A stretch of 64,000 nt of DNA from NCBI GenBank assembly GCA_964506245.1, contig CAZDKK010000018.1, positions 1-64,000 of the forward strand. The letters run 5' to 3'. Origin of the DNA: CAZDKK01 sp964506245. GTDB lineage: Bacteria > Eisenbacteria > RBG-16-71-46 > CAIMUX01 > WJJG01. Shown here piece by piece: positions 56,938 through 64,000 of the stretch. A program made the translations under genes and the position numbers. The notes beneath the pieces were generated by a model. It had not been told where the DNA came from. It did not search any database and saw only the letters and a list, made by a program, of their open reading frames with translations. Numbering within the stretch: the stretch's first letter is position 1; every line of letters begins with the position of its first letter.

Positions 56938-59775
56938 ATGACCGGAGGGCCGATCCGACACGCCGTCCACACCGCAACCGCCGGGGCGCTGCGCGCGCTG
57001 GCGGCGGGGGCGATCGCCACTCTCCTGCTCTGGTCGGGCGCGCAGGCCGCGACCGGCAACCTGCGTATCGTCGCGCCGTCCGACGGCAGCCTCACCCTCA
57101 CCCACTCCGGCGGCTGGTCGCGCACGCTGGCCTTCGCCTCGGGCGAGAACACACTGTGGGACCTGCCGGCCGGTACCTACACGGTGACCGCCGGCGGCTC
57201 GGCGGCGGCCTCTACCGCGGTCACTATCTGGGATGGCCTCACGACGCGGATCGACATCGACCCGACGTCCAAGGGCGCAACCGTGCAAGCGAGCCCGGAC
57301 GACGCCGTGGGCGCCGTTCTGCTCCTCGCCCCCGCCATCACGCGAGCCTTGCCAGGCGATCTCGAGACCCTGCTCGCCGGGCTCGATACGCACGTGCGCT
57401 GGCGCCCCGGCGCCGAGCTGGGAGACCTGTCGCTCGACATCCCGACCGAACGGCGGGAGATCCTGGCCGGCCAGCGCGAGGTGGCCGGGCCGATCGCGAT
57501 CAGCTCCTCGTCCCTCGGGCCTCAGGCCGGCGCGGGGCTGTGGCAGATCACGCCCGCGAGCCCTCTCTCGGCGACGGGCCACAGCTCCCTCCTCGCCGCC
57601 ACGGTGACGGGGGTGACGACCGAGGGGGTCGAGGTGAGCGCGCACGGCGCGCTGCCGGAGACACGGCCGCTGGGGGTCGTCACGCGCGGGTGGATATCGG
57701 GCCGCTTCTCGCACCTCGGCGATGCCAGCCCCCGCTCCGCCAGCGATGGGGTGCTCCCCCACAACGAGGCGGACATCCTCGACCTCGTCGCGCGCGCGGA
57801 GCTGGGCGACGCGACGACCAGGCTCCTGCGCGCCGGGTCGGGGCAGGCCAGCACGGAGGGGAACCGGTGGGGACTGGCCTGTGACCTGGCCGCCCGCGGC
57901 TGGCAGCGCGATCACTTCCTCCAGGAGTATCTCGAGAACAAAGACCACGCGCCCTTCGAGGAAACAGCGCTCTTCAAGGGCCGCGCGGGGCTGACGCGCC
58001 GCTTCGGGTCAGACACCTCGGTCGAGCTGTCGCTCGGCTACGGGCGCTATCTCACCTGGATCGGCGACGGGCTGTACAAGAAGAACCTCCCCGACTACGG
58101 ACGCCCCCCGGTGGGTGGCGAGGCCGACACGTTGATCTACTGGCCGGACGGCTCGGACCCGCTCCAGCCGGCGCACATCTTCGAGTACTTCGGCCGCAAG
58201 TACACGAAGACCTGGACGGCGGGCCTCGACGCGCGCCGCGCGGTGAGCGACCGCACGCTGCTCGGACTGCGCGGGGAGAACAGCTTTCACACCTACCGCC
58301 GTTACGAGCACTTCTATCCGCTCGATACCTGGATTGCCGACCCTCAGGTGGCTTACGGCAAGACGCTGGCCATCGGCTACGACCGCATGGGGGAAGAGGC
58401 CGGGGACGGCGACTACGATCCCGGTCGGGCCCGGTCGGGGCGCGCGGGCGTGTGGCTCAGGCACGCGCTGAGCGATCGGCTGCGCGTCGACCTGGAACTG
58501 GGCGCGCACTGGCTCGCCTGCGACGACTCCGCGCTGGTCTCGACCGCGGAGCCGCTGCTGGCGGGCAGCAGCACCGAGGCGCTCGACGCCGAAGACCTGC
58601 GGCCGGCCGATGCGGTCATCGACCCCGAAGCGCGCCTGGCCGCCCGCTGGGGCGGCACGGGGGGCGGCCGCCTGTGGGTCGTGGGCTCCCGCCGGATGAT
58701 CGATCCGCCGCTCGAGGCGCTCTTCTCGCCGCGCGCGTTCCTGACCGACGCGGCCAACAAGGAGGGCGTGCTGGGCAACCCCGCGCTCGAGCCCGAGAAG
58801 GAGCTGGGGGTCGAGGTGGGCGGCGCGAGACCCTTCACGCTGGCGGGACGGACATGGACCGGGCAGGCGGCGGCCTACGCGGGTTGGCTCAGCGACGCGA
58901 TCTCGATGACCGGCGCCGACCTGGGTCCGCTCCCGGGCACGACGAGCGGGCAGCGGCTGGTCGTCCCGACCTACGTCAACGGCGGGGCACTGCGCCGCTA
59001 CGGACTGCACCTGGACGCGACCACCGGGGACGTGAGCGGCCGCTGGTGGCTGCGGCTGGCCTACGACCTCGGCCGCATCGAGAGCGACAGCTACGAACCT
59101 CCGCTGCTCGACAGCCGCTGGCTCGATCCAGACCACCCGCAGGGCGAGTACGAATCGGAGGGCCTGGCCAGCTCGCGGGGCGGGATCTACGACGGATTGA
59201 ACGACGACAACGGGCTGGATGAGGGCACCTACCGCGCCTCCAACTACGATCGCCCGCACCAGCTCAGTCTGGCGCTCATTCTCCCCCAGCAGGAGAAGCC
59301 CCGCTACACGGACTGGTTCACCGCGGTCACGAGCGGCTGGACCAAGTCGGTGGTGCTGCGCTTCGAGTCCGGCCAGCCCTTCACCCAGACCGGCATCTAC
59401 GATGCCGGCGTGTTGGCCGAGCGCGTCGATGGGGTGCTGGTGTTGCGCGACATTCCGCTGGCGGATGCGGAGCGGAACGGCGAGCGGATGCCGGCGCGCA
59501 TGACGATCGACGTCGGACTGACGCGCACGCTGATGATCCGATCGCGGGCCGTGCTCTTCCGGATCGAGGCGCTCAATCTCCTGGGCTCCAAGAACGCCGA
59601 GGCGGTCTACCGCGCCACGGGCGAGCCCGACGAAGACGGCTACATTGACTACTACGGTCTGGCCGGGCTGCCGGCCGGATTGACCGAGGAGCAGTACAGC
59701 GCGCGGATCACCGACCCCAACCACTACAGCCGACCCTTCCAGCTCCGGGCCGGGGTGAGCCTGCAGCTCTATTAG
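56938..59775 (+). CDS. TonB-dependent-receptor-like outer-membrane protein
   Basis: Outer-membrane protein of 945 residues. A signal peptide ends AQAATG. An N-terminal beta domain (about 38-105, LRIVAPSDGSLTLTHSGGWS, LWDLPAGTYTVTAG) resembles the carboxypeptidase-like insert of SusC-type receptors. No clear plug domain or TonB box is visible. From about residue 230 to the end, alternating strands and long loops with aromatic residues form a barrel (for example LSLGYGRYLTWIGDGLYKK, TWTAGLDARRAVSDRTLLGLRG, VVLRFESGQPFTQTG, LRAGVSLQLY), ending in an aromatic residue as outer-membrane barrels do. AAAGGAG precedes ATG 56938, which is better than the frame's first start at 56830. Probably transports or binds a substrate at the surface. 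Confidence 0.78.
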   Translation: MTGGPIRHAVHTATAGALRALAAGAIATLLLWSGAQAATGNLRIVAPSDGSLTLTHSGGWSRTLAFASGENTLWDLPAGTYTVTAGGSAAASTAVTIWDGLTTRIDIDPTSKGATVQASPDDAVGAVLLLAPAITRALPGDLETLLAGLDTHVRWRPGAELGDLSLDIPTERREILAGQREVAGPIAISSSSLGPQAGAGLWQITPASPLSATGHSSLLAATVTGVTTEGVEVSAHGALPETRPLGVVTRGWISGRFSHLGDASPRSASDGVLPHNEADILDLVARAELGDATTRLLRAGSGQASTEGNRWGLACDLAARGWQRDHFLQEYLENKDHAPFEETALFKGRAGLTRRFGSDTSVELSLGYGRYLTWIGDGLYKKNLPDYGRPPVGGEADTLIYWPDGSDPLQPAHIFEYFGRKYTKTWTAGLDARRAVSDRTLLGLRGENSFHTYRRYEHFYPLDTWIADPQVAYGKTLAIGYDRMGEEAGDGDYDPGRARSGRAGVWLRHALSDRLRVDLELGAHWLACDDSALVSTAEPLLAGSSTEALDAEDLRPADAVIDPEARLAARWGGTGGGRLWVVGSRRMIDPPLEALFSPRAFLTDAANKEGVLGNPALEPEKELGVEVGGARPFTLAGRTWTGQAAAYAGWLSDAISMTGADLGPLPGTTSGQRLVVPTYVNGGALRRYGLHLDATTGDVSGRWWLRLAYDLGRIESDSYEPPLLDSRWLDPDHPQGEYESEGLASSRGGIYDGLNDDNGLDEGTYRASNYDRPHQLSLALILPQQEKPRYTDWFTAVTSGWTKSVVLRFESGQPFTQTGIYDAGVLAERVDGVLVLRDIPLADAERNGERMPARMTIDVGLTRTLMIRSRAVLFRIEALNLLGSKNAEAVYRATGEPDEDGYIDYYGLAGLPAGLTEEQYSARITDPNHYSRPFQLRAGVSLQLY

Positions 59776-60458
59776 CGCCGGCGGATCGAGCCGATCCCCG
59801 AGACGTTCTCCCGGGTCTGCGCGGGGTCGCCGGTGTATGTGATCGAACCGCAGCCCGAGACGCGCCCGTCGAAGCGCTCGGTCGCGTGCACACGCACGCT
59901 TCCGGTCCCGGAGAGCTGGACGTCGGCTTCTTGCGCGATGAGATCGCGGGCGTCGATGTCGCCCGCACCCATCAGATGGATGTCGAGCCTCTCCACCGTA
60001 CCCTGCAGCTCGAGGCTGGCCGCGCCGCGCAGCTCGTACTCGAAGGCGCCTCCCGCCAGGCCGCGCACGTCGATGTCCGCGGCGCCGTTGACGGTGATCC
60101 CGGTGAGCGCCGGCATCGCGATGCGCACGCGGCACGATTCGTCGGCGTCGAGGTCCTCTTCGCAATCGAGGACGAGCGTTCCGCCGCGCACGTCGGTCCG
60201 GATGAGGTCGATGAGGTTGTCATCGTAGGTCAGCTCGACCGCGAGGGCGGGGCCGACGGTGATCTCGAGGTCGAAGGCGCATTCCACCCGGATCTCGTCG
60301 AAGCCCGCCACGTCGCGCACCTGGCTGATGCGATCGCCCGAGCCCTCGATCCGGTCGCGGTCGTCGCCGCGATCGTGCTGGTGGCGATGGGCCCCGGCGG
60401 TGCCACACAGCCCGAGGCACACCAGGCCCATGCAGAGGATCTGACTGAGAGCGCTCAT
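59772..60458 (-). CDS. Head GIN domain protein (DUF2807)
   Basis: Exported protein of 228 residues. A signal peptide ends GTAGA. The GIN domain follows as a right-handed beta-solenoid: VAGFDEIRVECAFDLEITVGP, then short strands with DIDVRGLAGG, LELQGTVERLDIHLMGAGDIDARDL and VQLSGTGSVRVHATERFDGRVSGCGSITYTGDP. The family is common in Bacteroidetes-like genomes; some members are near autotransporters, function unknown. GGGAGG supports ATG 60458; GTG 60464 is also in frame. Its stop overlaps the stop of the receptor gene by two bases. Confidence 0.88.
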   Translation of the reverse strand: MSALSQILCMGLVCLGLCGTAGAHRHQHDRGDDRDRIEGSGDRISQVRDVAGFDEIRVECAFDLEITVGPALAVELTYDDNLIDLIRTDVRGGTLVLDCEEDLDADESCRVRIAMPALTGITVNGAADIDVRGLAGGAFEYELRGAASLELQGTVERLDIHLMGAGDIDARDLIAQEADVQLSGTGSVRVHATERFDGRVSGCGSITYTGDPAQTRENVSGIGSIRRR

Positions 60459-60754
60459 TCCCACCTCCCATGAACGGCTGACGATCGAGGGACGGCTCAG
60501 CCTCGGCCCAGTCGTGCGAGCGGGTCTGGCCGTGCGCGTGGGGCCGGTCGTGCGAGCGGGTCCGGCTCCCCCAGAGATCGACGCCCGTCCCGCCCAGAGT
60601 GTTTGAACCGACCTTGCCCGCCGAGGTGCGGAATGGGCTTGCCGCGACCGGATCCAGCGGGGTAGTCCTTGGCCGGTCGCAGGCCCGGGAACCCTGGCCG
60701 GCCCGCGGAGGGGTCAGGTGCATTCCGGAAGGCCCGGGGGAGCAAGGGAAGCAA

Positions 60755-63418
60755 GTGCAGCCGCTGGAACAAGATTCGCTGTCCGCGGGGATCGAGGCGC
60801 TCCTACCGCTCGTGACCCAGCCCGGACGTTACCTGGGCACCGAGATCGGCATCCTGCGCCGGCCGTGGTCTGCCGATCGGGTGCGCTGGCTCCTCATCCT
60901 GCCCGACGTCTACGAGATCGGCATGAGTCACCAGGGCCTGCGCATCCTCTACGACATCCTGAACCGCCGCGACGATGCCCTGGCCGAGCGCGCCTTCGCC
61001 CCCTGGATCGACATGGAGGCGCGGATGCGCGAGCGCGGGCTGCCGCTCTTCTCGCTCGAGAGCCGCCATCCCGCGCGCGAGTTCGACGTCATCGGCTTCT
61101 CGCTCCAGTACGAGCTCCTGGCGACCAACATCCTCAACCTGCTCGACCTCTCCGGGATCCCCTTGCACAGCTCGGAGCGCGGCGAGGGCGACCCGCTCAT
61201 CGCGGCCGGCGGACCCGGCACGGGGAACCCCGAGCCGCTGGCCGACTTCATCGACTTCTTCCTGGTGGGCGATGGCGAGGACATGGTGGGCACCCTCACC
61301 GCCACGCTGCAGGCGACGCGCGGCCGGTCGCGCAGAGACCGCCTCCTTGCGCTCGCCCGCCTCCCCGGCGTCTACGTGCCGCGCTTCTACGAGCCCATCC
61401 TGGAGGGCGGCCGGCAGGCCGGCGTGCGCGCGCGCGAGGATGTGCCTCTGCCGGTGCGCCGCACCTACGTGCGCGATCTCGAGGCGGCGCCCTATCCGCT
61501 GCGACCGATCGTGCCGCTCATCGAGGCCGTACAAGATCGCCTCACCCTCGAGATCCAGCGCGGCTGCACGCAGGGCTGCCGCTTCTGCCAGGCCGGCAGC
61601 TTCTACCGCCCGGTGCGCGAGCGCTCCCCCGCGCGGCTGGCCGATCTGATCGCGGCCGGACTGCCGGCGACCGGCTGGAGCGAGGTGAGCCTCTCGTCGC
61701 TCTCGAGCGCCGACTACTCGCAGATTGCGCCGCTGGCGCGGGCGCTCACCGACGTCCTCGCCCACCGGCGGGTGGGCTTGAGCTTCTCGTCGCTGCGCGT
61801 CGACACCTTCAGCGTGGAGCTGGCCGAGCTGGTCGCGCGCGTGCGCAAGACCGGCTTCACCTTCGCCCCCGAGGCGGGCACGCAGCGATTGCGCGACGTG
61901 ATCAACAAGCGCGTGAGCGATGCGGACCTGCTCGCCTCGGTCGAGGCCGCCTACGCGCGGAGCTGGCGGAATGTGAAGCTCTACTTCATGGTCGGCCTGC
62001 CCACCGAAACCGACGAGGACCTGGACGGCATCGCCGCGCTGGCCGAGCGGATCCGCGAGATCGGCCGCCGGCACGGTGCGGGCAGCCGGGTCACGGTGAG
62101 CGTGGGCGGCTTCGTGCCCAAGGCGCACACGCCCTTCCAGTGGGAGGCCTTCGCCGGGCGGGAGGCGCTGCACGAGAAGATCGCCCGGCTGCGCGCGAGC
62201 GTGCACACGCGCTTCTCACCGCTCAAGTGGCACGACCCGGATGTCTCGACCATCGAGGCGGTGCTCTCGCGCGGGGACCGGCGGACGGGGGCGGCGATCG
62301 AGGCCGCCTGGCGGTCGGGCGGGCGTTTCGATGGCTGGGGCGATCACTTCGACCTCGCCCGCTGGGAGGAGGCCCTGCGAGCGACGGGGATCGACCCGAC
62401 GCTCGCGACCGGCGCGCTCGATCCGGATCAGGGGCTGCCCTGGGATCACATCGACCTGGGTGTCGAGCCGGGCTTCCCGCGGGCGGAGCGCGACCGGGCG
62501 CTGCGGGGGGCAACGACCGCGGACTGTCGCGACGGGCGCTGCCACGGGTGCGGCCTGCCGTGCGGCAGCGCGCGCGCCTTGGCGCCCGAGCTGGACGCGG
62601 CTGCCTGGGACCGGCTGCGCGCCGAACTCGCCGCGGCGCTGGGCGACACGGTGCGCGGCCCGGGAAACGCGCCACGCGGGAAGGGCGGCGCGACACCCGT
62701 GCCGACGGGGCCGCCGCGCGGCGAGGATCTGGTGATCCGCCGCCGGATCCTCTTTGCCAAGACCGGCCGATTGCGCTTCATCTCCCATCTCGAGATCGGG
62801 CGGCTCCTGACGCGGATCCTGCGCATGGCGGGCTGGCCTCTCGCCTTCAGCGCCGGTCACAATCCCCTCCCGCGGATCGCCTACGGCCCGCCGCTCCCGC
62901 TCGGCGTCGAAGGTGAGCGCGAGCTCTTCGACATCCGGCTGACCGAGCCCTGGAACGATGACCTGCTCGGCGCGGCGAATCGCTGCGCGCCCGAGGGGCT
63001 CGCCTTTCTGGCCAGCGCGGAGATCCCGGCCGGCTCGCCGAGCCTGGCCGCGGCGGCGGTCACGGCGGAGCACCGGGTCACGGTGCCGGCGGATCTGGCG
63101 GCGCGCGCGCACCGCGAGGGGCGGATCGATGCCTTTGCGGCGGCCGCTCACGTGCCCCTGCTCAAGGCGGGCAAGGGCCGCCAGCGCACGATCGACCTGA
63201 AACGGTGCGTCACCCGCCTCGCGTGGGGCCCGCCGGAAGCCGCCGCGTCCGACCTGCTGCGGCTGGCACTTCTGCTCCAGGAGCCCGCCGGGCACGTCGC
63301 GGGGCCCTTCCCGGTGCTGCGCGAGGTGTTCAAGTGGAGCGAGGAGGAGCTGGCCCGCTGTCGCACGGTGCGAGAGCGTCTGCTGGATTCGGACGGCCGA
63401 CCCCTCGACGGGCAGTGA
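60755..63418 (+). CDS. Fused radical SAM protein (TIGR03960) and DUF2344 (TIGR03936) protein
   Basis: Cytoplasmic protein of about 887 residues. Residues 1-610 are a B12-binding-like N-terminal part plus a radical SAM domain with cluster ligands Cys271, Cys275 and Cys278 in GCTQGCRFCQAG, and later VKLYFMVGLPTETDEDL. A Cys cluster (DCRDGRCHGCGLPCG) lies at about 590-604. Residues about 660-880 are the DUF2344 domain (FAKTGRLRFISHLEIGRLLTRILRMAGWPLAFSAGHNP). In many bacteria the two are separate adjacent genes, often near ribonuclease G and ribosomal genes; here they are one chain. GTG 60755 is chosen from AAGGGAAG before it. The family role may be tRNA or protein modification. Confidence 0.9.
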   Translation: MQPLEQDSLSAGIEALLPLVTQPGRYLGTEIGILRRPWSADRVRWLLILPDVYEIGMSHQGLRILYDILNRRDDALAERAFAPWIDMEARMRERGLPLFSLESRHPAREFDVIGFSLQYELLATNILNLLDLSGIPLHSSERGEGDPLIAAGGPGTGNPEPLADFIDFFLVGDGEDMVGTLTATLQATRGRSRRDRLLALARLPGVYVPRFYEPILEGGRQAGVRAREDVPLPVRRTYVRDLEAAPYPLRPIVPLIEAVQDRLTLEIQRGCTQGCRFCQAGSFYRPVRERSPARLADLIAAGLPATGWSEVSLSSLSSADYSQIAPLARALTDVLAHRRVGLSFSSLRVDTFSVELAELVARVRKTGFTFAPEAGTQRLRDVINKRVSDADLLASVEAAYARSWRNVKLYFMVGLPTETDEDLDGIAALAERIREIGRRHGAGSRVTVSVGGFVPKAHTPFQWEAFAGREALHEKIARLRASVHTRFSPLKWHDPDVSTIEAVLSRGDRRTGAAIEAAWRSGGRFDGWGDHFDLARWEEALRATGIDPTLATGALDPDQGLPWDHIDLGVEPGFPRAERDRALRGATTADCRDGRCHGCGLPCGSARALAPELDAAAWDRLRAELAAALGDTVRGPGNAPRGKGGATPVPTGPPRGEDLVIRRRILFAKTGRLRFISHLEIGRLLTRILRMAGWPLAFSAGHNPLPRIAYGPPLPLGVEGERELFDIRLTEPWNDDLLGAANRCAPEGLAFLASAEIPAGSPSLAAAAVTAEHRVTVPADLAARAHREGRIDAFAAAAHVPLLKAGKGRQRTIDLKRCVTRLAWGPPEAAASDLLRLALLLQEPAGHVAGPFPVLREVFKWSEEELARCRTVRERLLDSDGRPLDGQ

Positions 63419-64000
63419 GCACGAGCGCGCCCAAGCCGAAGGCGACCGTGGTGAGCAGGCTGGCTTCGATCCCGAACTCCCCGCCGGTCCACGCTCGCGG
63501 TCCCCTGACCTGCACCGAGGCGAGCCCCTCGAACACCATGCCGCTGCAGGGCAGGGAGAGCAGCACGAGCGCGCCGTTCCAGACGCCGTGGAGTCCGGCG
63601 GCTGCCCAGACCGATGAGCGGGCGCGCAGGAGGGCAAGAAACACCCCGATCACCGTGATGCCAAGAAACGCGAGCGGCCCGGCGCCCGGGTTCAGGCCGT
63701 GCACGAGGCCGAAGAGCAGCCCGCTGCCCGCGGCCGCCGCGGCGAGCCCGCGCCACTGCGCCAGGTTGCGCAGCACGTAGCCGCGGAAGATCACCTCCTC
63801 GCCGCCGCCCTGGAGGAACGCGGCAGCGAGCGCGATCGCCGTCGCTTGTACAGCCGGCGCCCAACCCCCGGCGGCGGCCGGCCCCCATCCCGTCCAGCGC
63901 ACCCAGCCTGCAACGGTCCCCGCCACCAGCAGCAAACCCCGGAAGCCCGCCCCCAGCGCGCAGCCCAGCGCGAACTGCGCCAGGCTCGACCCGCGGCGGC
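63330..64000 (-). CDS. CPBP-family intramembrane protease, 5' end missing
   Basis: Membrane metalloprotease of the CAAX/ABI (CPBP) family; 222 residues visible, and the frame is open to the window end, so the start lies beyond. Motifs: EEVIFRG (glutamates and Arg), FGLVHG and GLHGVWN, which hold the catalytic Glu and His residues. Six or so hydrophobic segments are visible. Such proteins process prenylated or membrane peptides or give bacteriocin immunity. The last 89 nt overlap the end of the convergent radical SAM gene, so each transcript carries antisense to the other. Confidence 0.85.
   Translation of the reverse strand, partial: RRGSSLAQFALGCALGAGFRGLLLVAGTVAGWVRWTGWGPAAAGGWAPAVQATAIALAAAFLQGGGEEVIFRGYVLRNLAQWRGLAAAAAGSGLLFGLVHGLNPGAGPLAFLGITVIGVFLALLRARSSVWAAAGLHGVWNGALVLLSLPCSGMVFEGLASVQVRGPRAWTGGEFGIEASLLTTVAFGLGALVLTARRGVGRPNPADALAPCDSGPAPPRST

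Overview
The window is GC-rich DNA from a bacterium with an outer membrane. Evidence for the outer membrane includes a TonB-dependent-receptor-like barrel, a TolC-family protein and many predicted lipoproteins. Four large secreted proteins end in a FlgD/T9SS-like Ig domain whose last residues are V-L-V-L-R or similar. That architecture is typical of uncultivated FCB-side lineages such as Candidatus Eisenbacteria and relatives; this placement is an inference, because no rRNA or tRNA marker is present. Coding density is high. I see no insertion sequence, prophage, CRISPR array, tRNA or rRNA.

Layout: 1-5651 (+), two arylsulfatases (the first cut by the window edge), a DUF1622 protein, a small membrane protein and a membrane protein that resembles a pentameric ligand-gated ion channel. 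5848-8976, an FG-GAP/VCBS secreted protein, a methyltransferase and a cyclophilin. 8977-11413, gene-poor, with one small dockerin-like secreted protein. 11414-12292, a lipoprotein. 12475-19941 (+), a complete MacAB-TolC-type efflux operon ending in an NtrB/NtrC two-component pair, with a good sigma-54-like promoter in front. 20039-23767 (-), a 1242-residue surface repeat protein.

24143-30489 (-) is the most unusual region. It is a tight operon of a double-parvulin SurA-like protein, a TPR-containing alkaline-phosphatase-superfamily lipoprotein, and two tandem UshA-like lipoproteins. Each of the two UshA-like genes reads through an in-frame TGA at the same place (CG-U-HGKKGGLARRA). The best explanation is that both are selenoproteins. 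The 51 nt from the TGA onward are identical in the two copies and hold a hairpin meeting the usual bacterial SECIS criteria, although the proteins are otherwise clearly diverged.

30922-35213 holds two paralogous secreted proteins of unknown function, a TPR protein with a Cys-rich tail and a NapH-like polyferredoxin. 35210-39503 holds a methyltransferase, a PLP decarboxylase, a peptidase C26 hydrolase and a DUF4136 lipoprotein. 39552-46190 (-) holds a seven-repeat surface lipoprotein and a two-gene unit with a 1038-residue protein containing long-period GxDxY repeats plus HEAT repeats. 46783-55016 (+) holds a NodB-like secreted protein, a B12-type radical SAM enzyme, a CotH-kinase protein and a membrane glycosyltransferase-like protein. 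55235-64000 holds a CoA-transferase, the outer-membrane receptor, a GIN-domain protein, a fused radical SAM/DUF2344 protein and a CPBP protease cut by the window edge. The long open frames antisense to these genes are composition shadows and are not annotated.
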